Shown in pieces: positions 12,667 to 24,460 of a stretch of DNA of 64,000 bases. Location of the stretch: positions 2,606,501-2,670,500 of the forward strand of contig CM038925.1 of assembly GCA_021904315.1 (NCBI GenBank), read 5' to 3'. The stretch is from Sphagnum magellanicum. Its lineage: Eukaryota; Streptophyta; Sphagnopsida; Sphagnales; Sphagnaceae. The translations under genes and the position numbers were made by a program. Each line of letters opens with the position of its first letter. Position 1 is the first letter of the stretch. Below the pieces are notes generated by a model. It did not search any database. It was not told where the DNA came from and saw only the letters and a program-made list of their open reading frames with translations.

Positions 12667-13394
12667 GGTCAAAACACACTAATAGGAGCCAAAAAGGTTG
12701 TCAAGGTTCCTTGAAAATTGCATACTATAATAGAATTCTTTTTGACATTTTAAAATTATGGTAATAATTCCAAGTTGTGTTAAATGACTCATATGACTGT
12801 CAAGGAATTCAAATTTTAAATTCATTAATTTTAATTTTTGGTTTTGGTTTTAATAAAAGACTTTTGAACTTGAACAATACTTGCATTAGAAATAACCAAT
12901 TTTGCAAAGGTCCATGGTAAAAGAATATTTTAATCAAGAAATTTTGATGGTAAAAATATTGAGCTAATAGTAACCTATTACCCACATTCAAAAAACATTC
13001 ATAATTTAAAAGTTATGAAAAAATTTAGAAAAATTCAAGATGTGTTTCAAAATCTCATAATTTCAAACGTCCTTTACCACATATAAATGGGGTGTAATGT
13101 ACATGACATATAAAACAAAGTCATAGTTTACGGTGTAAGAAATTAAAACCTAAAATAGTTAACATATTTTGATATGATTTGAAATTCTGATAATTTTTCA
13201 AAACAAAACATAAAATTTAGCAAAATCTACACATTTTGAAATATTTGTATTTGTTAATAATGACTAGTAAAAAACATATGATATATTGGGGCAACTATAT
13301 GTATTTTTAATAACAAATTGCAAAAGACTAAAAAATGACTTATGTAGGTGTTCTATCAAATAATCTTGTTGGCTCCTTTTAGTGTGTTTTGACC
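12667..13394. mobile_element. Non-autonomous TIR element, about 728 bp
   Basis: The left end at 12667-12700 reads GGTCAAAACACACTAATAGG and continues with AGCCAAAAAG. The right end at 13361-13394 is its reverse complement over about 34 bp with four or five mismatches. The interior is AT-rich and has no transposase. This is the layout of a deletion-derived DNA transposon. The superfamily is not determinable because no clear target-site duplication is seen (flanks CCTA and CACC). Confidence 0.55.
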
Positions 13395-13399
13395 CACCT

Positions 13400-16300
13400 A
13401 TAGTAAATAGGTACTTATTTAGTGTGTAAGTTGTTTTACTAAATAGTTGATTAAATGTATGCAAATATTGTTATGTCTATTATGCATTGTGAAAAGCAGT
13501 TGCATGCATTCCTTTCTATGTATATTTTGTTTTTCTTTTCTTTTCTATAAACACTTGCTTGGTGTTAATTCAATTTAACAAGTGTTGATTAATGTTACAT
13601 TACAGTATCAAAGCTAACAAGTATTATTTAGTGAAGGTGACCATGAACCTTGCTTTTTTTGTTGTGTTGTAGAACTTTGCATGCTATTTATTTTGTTTGT
13701 GACATAACTATGTTGAAGAATGTACAAACTTTGTTTTACCAATGGAGGTTCATTAATCCCAACACAACCAACCTTGTTCCTATTGATGCAATAGAGAACG
13801 ATTTGTTTGAATGTGAAAAAATCAAAACGTTAATTATTATAGCATAATTTGTGAAGGAAAAAATGTATTTAGTGATTGGAGGTATTTAAAACCCACAAGT
13901 AGCATGACAACAACCTATCATGGAACACCCAAGTCAATGAGCAATTCTAATTCTTCTCTAAATCTATCATACTAAATTCTATGTCAAACAAGTAGCAAGG
14001 TGTTTGGTTGAAGGCATACCACTCATACCAACTTGCAAATAGTTGTGTCAATATTGTGTTGATGGAAAGCATCATGGAGAAAGGGCCATAAAGAAGAATG
14101 AAAGATGAACCTTTAAGGTGCACAATGACCTATGTGGCATGATCAAGCTAGCATCTATAAGAAGTAACCTCTATTTCATGACCTTCATCGATAATTATAA
14201 TTAGTACACACATATCCATTTTCTTTCATTGAAATCACATTTCCTAAACCATTGCAACACTAAAAGATTTCCAGGCTAGTCAAATGCAAACATGTGTGAA
14301 GGTTTAGGTGTTCAAGAGTGACTTTAGGTGGAGAATACTTATTAGAAGATTTTTCCATGCTATTCATCAAACATGGAATTATATGTAGAAGCCTCACACA
14401 AGGCATACTCCTCACCAAAATGGTGTTGTAGAGCAAAAGATTAAAACATTCTTGGCAAAAGTTAGCTCCATAAAGTTTGATGCCCAAACTCCAAGAAGTC
14501 TTGGGTTAAACAATAAATATTGCAAATTACTTCAAAAATCGGTCTCCCACATGAACAACCTTTAGAATCACACCACATCAACAACTCATAGAAAAGAAAG
14601 AAACTTGATTTCAACAAAGTGTGTATCTTTGGCAACATAACACACATGTGCATATTTTGATTGGAAAAAGAACAAAACTCAACCCAAAACATAAAAGTGA
14701 ATCCTAGTAGCTTACAACTTGGAAACTAAGGGTTATTGTTGCTATAATATTGAGACACAAACGTTGACCATTCTAACAATAATGTTAAGATAGATGAAGG
14801 AAGGTTTTGGCATGCATATATGAACATCACTTGACAACCAACAAATAAACTTAGAGTAATTCATTGAATGATCAACCATGATAGATGTCTAGCCCCTATC
14901 AACAAACTTAGAGACTCTAAGGGAGTCATCACCACATTCACAACCATTAGCAACAAGTGCATTGGGCCCAAGAACCTTAACTACCACATTTAGTATCAAT
15001 TAATCAAGTGACCATATGAATGTGGATGAGAAAATTTCATTACTTTTTAAGCCTAATAGTGCTACTCCAAGCCCAAACCAAACAACAACATTAGTGTTGT
15101 CATCATCACCTTATTACATCAGTACAAATGAAGGGCATTATTCATGTGGTGTCAATGACCCTTCTATTCCAACCTCAAACCCATAACTTCAACAATTTAA
15201 ATAAGTAAGGTTTTTTTCCTCTAAGCTAGAAAATTATGTGGCAAATTGGAAATCATTTTTGAACCTCACAACTTACTTCATTGAGGCTATAACAAATCCA
15301 ACATGGTGCCAAGCCATGAATTAGGAAGTGGCAAACATTAAAAGGCGAAAGCAAATTACAAGGGACCTTTTTTGTGCATCACTATATAAATTTTTTTAAA
15401 GTGATGCACTTTTGAACATCAACAATTTCATTATTAAGAAAAAAAATCATATATATTTTTAATATTATGATAACCCATTACATTAAAAGATCAATTGTTG
15501 AAGAAAATATACTTTTTCATATTATGTGATGTCAAAATATATTTGTTAAAATATAATATTTATAAGATTATATGAAAACACACAAATATATATTTTAAAT
15601 GATTTAAATTATTTCTAACCTTTATGAAAGTGGAACATATATTGAACCACATGATTCACATTGTTCAAATCATGTTTGTGAAACATGTGAAGAATTTGAG
15701 AATTTTCATTTTTTTAAAAATGGCTTTTTAAAAAAAGGCACAATAAATGTGTGGTAAATTGAAAATTTGACAAATAATCACATTCACATGAAAGGTGACA
15801 AGCATAGCTAAAGTTGCTTTGTTTTAAATTCCATTACAAATGTTTATTTTAATGAAACATTGATACATTAGTGTAATTTAAAATGAAAAATTGGTGTTGT
15901 TATACTAGGGTATACCATAAATATACCCACGGATCCTTGAATTTAAAATTTTAATAATTAAAAAAAACACTAGTATTGTAAAAATCAAAATTATAAGGCC
16001 AGACACCAAAATTGAAACCCAAAATTAAATGCATCACATTTTTGGAACAATTTTACTATATATTTTATAATACTAGACCCCAAAATGCCCAAAAGGGGTC
16101 CCCTATAATGTGCTTTCACTTTGAATCAAAATGCAAAAATATGGTGTAGAACACCAATTTCGACAAATGCAAAGTCCACACATGAGTACACAAATTTTAT
16201 AATCCCTTTGTTAAGTCTTCTTTCATAATTCCACACCCTAGTGTTACTTTCATCTTTGAAAGTCCATAGAAATTTTAAATGATTTAATCACCTTGATCTA

Positions 16301-18330
16301 TAATCCCCCCCCCCCCCCCCCCCATAATATAAGCACACTATAATGGTTATATTAATTTGTGAGCTTTTTCTTCATTTCATTTGTTTATTTATCTTTCTAA
16401 TCATAATTATGTGTGAATAAAAAAATTGTTAGGCGCTCATCATGTTTTAGACCTTTATTGAATGAAATTATTAGCTTCACACCATTCTTCATATTGATAA
16501 TAAAAACATGTTGTTCCTAGATAGTTTTTTCTAATTTTTCATTTAAATTTCCATTATGAACTTTCTAAGACATTTTTGCTTTAGAGTGCCCAAAAATTTA
16601 AAAATATTCTTCAAATTTTAATCTTTGTTTCTCACCTATACTATGTTTGATCAACTCATGTGATTGAATTTTTTTTCCCATGGGAAATAATGTCCACATT
16701 CAGATTTATAATAATTTGTTATATGTAGGTCTACAAATTTAAAAGTTCAAATATACAATGTAACTATTTTTAATTGCAAAAAATATTTCATGCATTACAT
16801 TACACATATAAAATACCACATATATTTGAATTTAAACCATAAAAAATCAATATAATCATCATATAACCTTCAATTACATTTCATCACTTATAAAAACTAA
16901 TGATTGTAACATCCATTTTATTCAGCACATAGTATTTTTACCCCAAACCAACTTGGACACTCATTGATCTTTCAATAGGATGTTCAATAGTGACAACACT
17001 TGGGAAGGTCACTTCCACTTTATTCCAAATGACATGCAAAACAATATAAAATGCAACTTATTGAAAAAAATAAAAATACTTAATTGTAAATAAGGTGCCT
17101 ATAATTCATTATGAAAATATACTTAAAATATATTCAACATATGCCATTATTTCATAACAAACTTATAAATACCATTTTATCTTAATTGCTTCATAAAATA
17201 AATAGGTATAGTGACAACCAAGTGGTTGTATAAGATGAAGAATGACCTAGATGGCATGCCCATTATAAAGTAAAAACATGTTTGGTTTTGTGAATATTTG
17301 AACAACAAGAGGGAATATATTATTAAAAAAAATTTGCCTTTGTTGCGACTAGACAATTATTTGCACCATGGTTGTAGTTGCAACTTACCAAAATTAGCCC
17401 TTCATCCACATGAACGTCAAAAGTGCCTTCCTAAATGGCAACATCAAAGAAGATGTTTCCATTGAACAACCTCCTCAAGGTTTCACATAACCACAAAAGT
17501 AGCTATGTAAATTGAACACAAGGCATTTTATGGTAGATAAAGTAATCTCCATGTGCTTGGCAAGAATTCACATGTTCATAGTCTAACCCCAACACGTATG
17601 TGTTGAATTTTAATAAATCATTTTTTGCTTAAAAAGATCGCCAAGCCCTCATTCTAATCATCTATGTTGATGATATTCTATTGACAAGAAACCATGCCAT
17701 TCAAATCTCTTGGCTTCAAGATTAATTATGCAATAGATTTGCAATGTCCCTTCTTGGATATTTATCATTATAATTGGGGGTTGATTTTTCATCACCTGTA
17801 TGGCAACTTTATGTTTCATTGCCAATTTGGCTAGGTGCATTGTTGAACTCAACCTCACCAATTGCAACACTTCTCTTGTTCCCATGGTGAAAAATACATG
17901 CATCACTTCCAACATGTCTACTCGTTTGGTGGATCCCACACAATATTGAGAAGTGAAAAACAAAGTTCAATTCATATCTACTACATGATTGGATGTGGCA
18001 TATGCAATGGCAATTGTGAATCACTACACTTAGATGTTGCAACAATTACATTTGGATACCACCACAACAATTTTCCTATACACTAAAGGCATTCTTAATT
18101 GTGCATCTACTATTTGAAAGGGGAGAAAATTCATAAAGCTACTAATTTTAGTGATGCACATTATGCTAGAAATTTGGAGGAATGTAGTCAACATCAAGTT
18201 AACTATTTTCACTAAACACCAAACAAAATCCAATTGTGTAGTCATCATCTAAGTCAAAATATTGAACTTTAGTTGAAGGAACAAAGGAGGCAATTTGGCT
18301 CAAGCAATTTTTGCAAGAAGTGGGCATATT
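13400..18330 (+). mobile_element. Fossil Ty1/Copia LTR retrotransposon
   Basis: Decayed Copia-family element, plus strand. A primer-binding-site-like stretch resembling the initiator Met-tRNA complement lies near 13605-13615. Integrase-like segments follow at about 14020-14210 and 14340-14800. The start of the reverse transcriptase lies near 15280-15350, and more of it at about 17210-17800 including a YVDD box. RNase H-like sequence lies at about 18230-18325. The pol order (integrase before RT) is the Copia order. The element is broken in very many places (dozens) and looks old. LTRs could not be delimited. A separate insertion splits the RT part. Confidence 0.75.
15360..17205. mobile_element. 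Insertion of about 1.85 kb nested in the Copia fossil
   Basis: Copia RT similarity stops near 15350 and resumes near 17210, so this AT-rich segment was inserted later. Near its left edge is a hairpin with perfect 10-bp arms (GTGCATCACT at 15374-15383, AGTGATGCAC at 15400-15409). It contains a run of 19 C at 16305-16323. No coding domain is recognised and its exact ends and family are unknown. Confidence 0.5.
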
Positions 18331-18339
18331 AACTTAATA

Positions 18340-19790
18340 ACTAATAATTCCTCTTCACAATTTCAAAAAAAACATTAATATTATACTTAAAATTATTTTA
18401 AATGCATATGAAAAAATGCTAGCATGATGTCCATATAAGGTCAAGGTCAAAACAAGATAAAATTTACCCCAAATTTACTTTATCTACTTGAAATGCAATT
18501 GATTGAAAATAGTGTGAAAACCCATCATTTAATTGTTATACACTAAATGTTTTGACTTGAATGACCAAAGACAAGATATTTTTTCATTATTTTGCATTCA
18601 ATTTCAGTTTTCAACTTATTTTAACTATTTTTAACCCACTTGTTTGAAATACAATTAGTTTTGCAATTTACTTTTACAATGTGGACTACTACAAAATACA
18701 TGTAAAGTAAGGAGGAAGTAGGTGCCAACAAATAAAAAGTAGATTTTTGTGATCCTAAGATCCAAAATATAGATTATCTTTATATCCTAAATTAATAAAC
18801 ATATATTCAATCAAGTATTTTGTGTTTGAAGTACCCCAAAACTTAAAATTTTCCCTCTTTTTAAATAAAATTATTTTTGTGTACTTTTAAAAATTCATTT
18901 ATTTTTACTTTTTGGCAAGTAGATTCTTATAAGTTTGATAGAGAGTCATGAAATTTTTTCTTATATTTTCACTCATTTTGATGTTACTTGCCTATTTTTG
19001 TATGCATGTAACAAATACAAGTGAAAAAAAATTGTTTTTGTGTTCACATTTTACTATGCTTCCACTTGTCATTATAATGTATTTTCACTTAATAACTTGA
19101 ATGTAAGTTCACTTGAACTTTATATATGATATGCACATAATATCAATTGAATAAACATAAATATGCATTTTTTTACTTGTAATATTTTTTAATATTATAT
19201 TATAGTTTAAAACTTTGTCTATGAAAAATTTGTAATTTGTAATTTTCTTGAAGTTGTTATTTTGTAATTTATAAATAATAGATTGTTCAAATTTTTATTC
19301 TCCATCAAAACGTCGATATTATATATATAACTAACCGATTTGGGTTCTAAAACCTACATGAATAAGCATAATTCATACAAATATATCAAAATATAGACTT
19401 GGGCTAACATTCATGTTAAATAATAATAACATCTTCACCTTGAATAATGTTAAGTTTCATTGGAAACTATATGAATGTTTTAAAAATATAATAATTAATC
19501 AATCATGTAATCCTAAGATGCAAGTCCCAATTGATGCATTGTGGTTGAAATATTTTGTAATTATTCATGCGACACACATTCTTGATAAACCAATTACATA
19601 GTCCTAAGATCATGAATCTAGGAGTTTAGAATGAAGAGGTTCTAGTGCTTTTCTTATCAAAGTCTTTTATTTGAGGTCAATGAGAAGGTTAACATACCTA
19701 TTTTTTGGGTAGAAAAAACATCATGATTTTTAGTATGTATTCCATCATATCAATGATGACAATATTATCTTATTTCATGTGTAAGGATGC
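18340..19790. other. AT-rich intergenic DNA, nothing recognised
   Basis: Only short frames and A/T-rich simple sequence. Confidence 0.6.
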
Positions 19791-19793
19791 CAC

Positions 19794-20003
19794 ATGCATG
19801 GTATAAAAAGTGAAAAAGATGTGTCAGAAGCTTCTAACGATGAAAGGTCAATGGGAGGTCAAAGTGGTCCATTGAAAAATGGGAGGTTTTTAATTCAAGG
19901 GGGGTTTTCAAAAATAAGTAATCCCAAGGGAGATGAAGTTGGAAATTTCAAAGAGTTGTGTTTCAATTGTAATGAGACAAGGCATCATTCAAGAGAATGT
20001 TGA
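19794..20003 (+). mobile_element. Fossil Gag-like fragment with CCHC zinc knuckle
   Basis: A 69-codon frame ends in CFNCNETRHHSREC, which fits the CX2CX4HX4C knuckle exactly. This motif is typical of retroelement Gag proteins and also of some LINE ORF1 proteins. Nothing recognisable follows, so it is a lone relic. The family (Copia, Gypsy or LINE) is not resolvable here. Confidence 0.5.
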
Positions 20004-20576
20004 AAACTAAGCACGAGAGATTGGAGCCAAGGAAACTAAAGTCTACTAATGAAGTGAAAATACAAGGATGAGTTAATGTGGCCAACTTTGGGAATGAAAA
20101 GGACGTGTTTTTATGAAGTCGAAGACAAGCTAAAGGTTTAACAAGGAATCAAACTTAAACACAAGTTGAAGTTAAGGTCATGGCCATCAAGAGTTAAATT
20201 TCACCCATACAAAGGAGAAAAAATGAGACTCAAATGGATGCATTATGAAGATTCCAACATGATATCCATTTTTGGAATGGAAGTTGCATAGGTATGTGAA
20301 AAAATACTTTTGCAAAGTCCAAGAAGAAAAAGAAGGTTTTTTTTTTCCTCATTGTCATTCCTCACTCTTGAATTTTTTTGAAAAGTTCAAATGGAGAATC
20401 AATCCAACAACTTTTAATTGTTTGGTCAATGGTTGTCATTTAACACTTCAAATTTTGAACCATTATATAATGATGTGTTGTTTCCATTTGTGATTTGAAT
20501 GTTCATATGTGTATTAACTATTCACAAAGCACTTGGAGAAACTCTTAAGTGTATTTGGAAGGTTCACCTTATATCC

Positions 20577-20745
20577 TTTTAGATTCATGATAACCTTTGC
20601 TTGTTGCTTTATGATGGGTAATGTGCATGGGTGGGGGTATTTTCAAAATGTGGGGTTGGAGTTAGCCACCAACTTGTCTAAAGCCCCTTATTTTGGGAAT
20701 TTCCCCATTAACTTAAAGCTTTACCCTTCACTTTGTGACTCCTTT
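20577..20745 (+). repeat. Dispersed repeat, copy 1
   Basis: Shares an ordered series of blocks with 50459-50620: TTCATGATAA/CTCATGATAA, TTTATGATGG, GGGTGGGGG, then CCACC...CTTATTT and CTTACCCT. Same orientation, roughly two thirds identical by eye. Family unknown. Confidence 0.65.
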
Positions 20746-20749
20746 TGCA

Positions 20750-22930
20750 AGCATGTATATGTGTAGTGGTGTACAATTTGTGGTAGCAAACCAAATAAAA
20801 AAGGACAATAAGATGCATTTGGTGAGTTTCAAAAAAATTGTTGTCATATATATTATTGTTGAGCAATTATTAAAATTAAGGACACATTCTTGAAGGTTCT
20901 ATTCATCGGTATATACCCACTTAATTTTTGGGGCCAAAAAGTTAAAGAACTAGCAATGTAAAGAAGGTCAAGGTGTGAAAGATCTTCATCAACAAAAAAA
21001 AATTGAAAACTTCAATTTTTTGTGTTTTTGCTTGAATTTTGCTTAGGTTCCTTCATGAGTTGTGTTGTGTGGAGATGTTGGCATTCAATAACAAAGCACA
21101 TGTATTTCAAGGGTTGGTAATAAGTGCTTGAACAAATGTAACATCATTGAAAGGAGGTAGCAAATCGGTGTGGTGTGACATAAGCTCCTTTTTGGCATGT
21201 ATGATATTTTTGTGCATCCTTTTTTCTAATTTTTACTTTTTTAGGGTGTGACGTGGGAGTTTCCAATGGACTGTGTGAGGTCACAATTTGTAATTTGTAG
21301 CCCAAAGCTTGCCTCAAATTTTTTGGAGTTGTGAATTGTTTATGAAAGGTTTTGCAAGTTTCAATAAGTTTGTAGCTTGGGCTTGTAAAGATTAGAAGCA
21401 TTGTTGTAATTCCTTATGTTTCATATTTTTCATATTGTTGGATGTTCTTGCAATTATCTATTGTGTTTTGTGTGGTTTTTGTCATGTTGGAACATATTGC
21501 ATCAATATTAAGTTGAATCAAGATGGAATTTTCAAAATCAATATGAAACTTGCAATGAAATTGCATGTGTGGCATGTTTTATCTGATAAATTTAGGTGGT
21601 GAGGGAATTGACACAAAGGTCCATTATTTTTATGAGAGAACATGCTTGTTTTTCATGCTTGAAAAACATTTTGCAAATTTAATTTGCATTGGTTCATCAG
21701 ACTTCAATAAGGGCATGACAAATTTTGGGCTTTGAGCTTGTATAAACTCCAACATAGTTCGTTGATGAAGTTTTGATTCCACAACATGCCTTAGGTATTA
21801 GGTATGCATTAATGAAACCTATTAACATAAATGAAGCTCATTGAGATGACTAATAAATGTTGTCTAACTTTGACAAGTAACAATAATACCTTGGTTACTG
21901 GTCTATTGTGTTAGCAATACATTTGTGAATGTTGTTAGACTATTGGTGATGAAACCCTAGCAAACTCCATTAAACAAAGCACTCATTGAAAGGAAAAAGA
22001 GAAAGAGGACCCAAGTCCGATCCAAAAAGCAGAACCTAGAGTGGGTCACAAATGGGCATTTGAACAAATCATATTCTATAAACCCCCACCAATCGTTAGA
22101 AGCATATCAAAAAGAGAAAGTGATGAGAAACCCTGTTTGCCTATGTTTAATGAGGACTTTCTAGTATTTTGGGCACCTAATCTACTCCTATGAGGTTGGT
22201 TTTACAAGGGGGCGAAGTACCCATTTCTGGCAATGTGAAGAAATTTGCATTAATTGCTAGTGGAAAAATTGCAAGTTTTGTGTTTCCCACTATCACAACA
22301 TTATATGCATGTGGGTATATTATGGTGAATTCAATATTGTTCTAGTCTTTGGCTCAAGGGAACAATGTTTGACCTTCAAATTGCAAGTGGAACACAATGT
22401 CTAGGCCTTTTAGTTTTCCAAGTACTTATTCTACTTCTATGTTTGGACTAGATTTGGAGAGAGAGGGTGCTCAACCCTTCAACTTTGAAAGTATTGATGG
22501 CATGTCTGAATTTCTGGGATGAGTTTATAAGCACTCCCATGGGCTAGTTTCTTGCTCATTGTCAAACCTTTACGTAGTGTGAATGCTAGCCTTGCCCTTG
22601 ACGAGGTCGTCCTTTGGTTGAGATAGGCTTGAGCAGTTCTTTCGTAAGATTGTGGGTATATCTCCCATATATTGTCATGCTTGAATGATCAACATAATGT
22701 AATTTTATACCATTTGTAGCACTAATTGCTTATCCCGTCAATGCTATGGTTGGAAGGTGGACAAATCTACAAAGGGTGAAATTTACTAAACAAGGAATGG
22801 GCTATCAAGTATTTTTGTTTGCTAGAATAGAAGGTATTTAACATCCTACCAATCATTGTTGAGCCTTGGTTTCCTTAGAACTTATTTGTGATTTTCTCAC
22901 CTTTGAAATTAGTAGCAATCATGGTATTTT
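20750..22930. other. Intergenic DNA, no gene recognised
   Basis: Base composition is less AT-rich than to the left and some frames read as decayed coding sequence, but I cannot assign a family. Confidence 0.5.
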
Positions 22931-22935
22931 GATTT

Positions 22936-23220
22936 AGTGCAATTTCTCTTTGTGCCACACTATGCTAAGAAAGACTTACTATGGACACAGAGTTCCATGT
23001 TGTGTTCATGCATGGGTGGTTGTTTTTTTTTGGGGTTTGTTTCTCTTTTCACCATACTATGCTAGGAAAGACTTTCTATTAATGCATGGTTCATGTTGTA
23101 TTTATGCCTTGGTCATGGGATTTTGTTTTGGTCTGATTTCTCTATTCACCATGTTATCTTAAGATTTTCTGTCTCTTTTGAGTTTCATGTTGTGTTTACA
23201 CATATGCGTGGATAGATGAC
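22936..23220 (+). repeat. Three imperfect tandem copies of about 95 bp
   Basis: Copies start near 22936, 23036 and 23129. Each contains TTTCTCTTT...CACCATACTATGCTA...TTCATGTTGT-like blocks. They are imperfect and probably old. Confidence 0.65.
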
Positions 23221-24460
23221 TGTTTAACAATGCAAACACTGCAAATTGCTTGCTAATTCAAAGAACCAATTAATAATCGTCAGGAATATGCAATATCGCA
23301 ACATTCTTTAGACTAATGAATGATTGTATATAATCCTTGTACTTTTGGTAAAGAGATAATCAGTCCTATAAGCAACCTTCATGTTTGAAATTGGAAAATA
23401 GCAGAACCAGACAGGATTTTTGATTTTCAAATTTTCACAAATCTGGAATGAGAGGTAGTAAAAAAAACATCAAATGACCACATGACACTAATGCACCTGG
23501 ACATATGATGGCTCAACAAGGTCCTACAAGTTGTGAGGTAGGCTGTAATTGAGCATCTCCACCAGCAACAACAATATGATGGCTTCTGCACAACATTTTG
23601 TACAGGAAGTGTTGGTTCTTGTTGGGGTTATGAAGAATTGGACTCAATGGTGGATGTTGTAAACAATGGTAAAATCCCAAATAGAGGGTGTGGGTGTAGA
23701 TGCACTCAGTCTGTTTGTGTTGGGAGCAGACTGCAATCAGCTTAGAGTGAACCAGCACTCACAATTGCACTTTGCAGGATAGATGGTGTATTGTATTCCT
23801 GTCCCATAGCCTACCACAGTGGTAGCTAGCTATGTACTAACCATCCACATGCATCTACCTACTTAGTACCCACCAAGTGCTTCACCTAACTTAACTACCT
23901 ACTAGTAACCACTTACATTCATTGCCTACTTACCTATCACACATACCTAATGTAATGCACCAACCAAGTTTGTGGTCTATGAAAAAATTCTTATTCTCTC
24001 TATCCAACAGTCCCACATGGGTGGTTCTGCACAACATGTAAAGTACCCCATTTGAAATATTCTAGAAGGGGCCTGACCTCCAAACTTGCTCTTAATTGAA
24101 GGTCCATGTCCAACAATTTTGGTAATCAACTCAAGGCAGAGCAGCCATCTAGCCATGTAGTAGAACATTTCACCGTTCTACTCTTTTCTTAGTTTTGGCA
24201 CTGAGAGAACAGCTCATTTGTATTTGATCATCAGAAGGTGCAAATTGATATGCTCCACTGAGGGTCTCTGCCACAAGTGTCCAGTGGGCAAGCACTAGGG
24301 TTATTCGATCATAATCATGCTCAAAAGTTGAACCAAACTGGTCAAAGCATGGTGCAAGAATTCACCATCGCCACTACTATACACTCAAATCAGCCACAAA
24401 CTACTGAGATCCTGTAGCTGAGAAAACAATAGGACTATTCCTGCACAAAAGAAAGAATGG
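23221..24460. other. 3' flank of WASHC2, no other gene seen
   Basis: Includes the presumed 3' UTR of WASHC2 just below 24461 and a CCTACT/CTACC-rich low-complexity patch at about 23850-23960. Confidence 0.5.
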
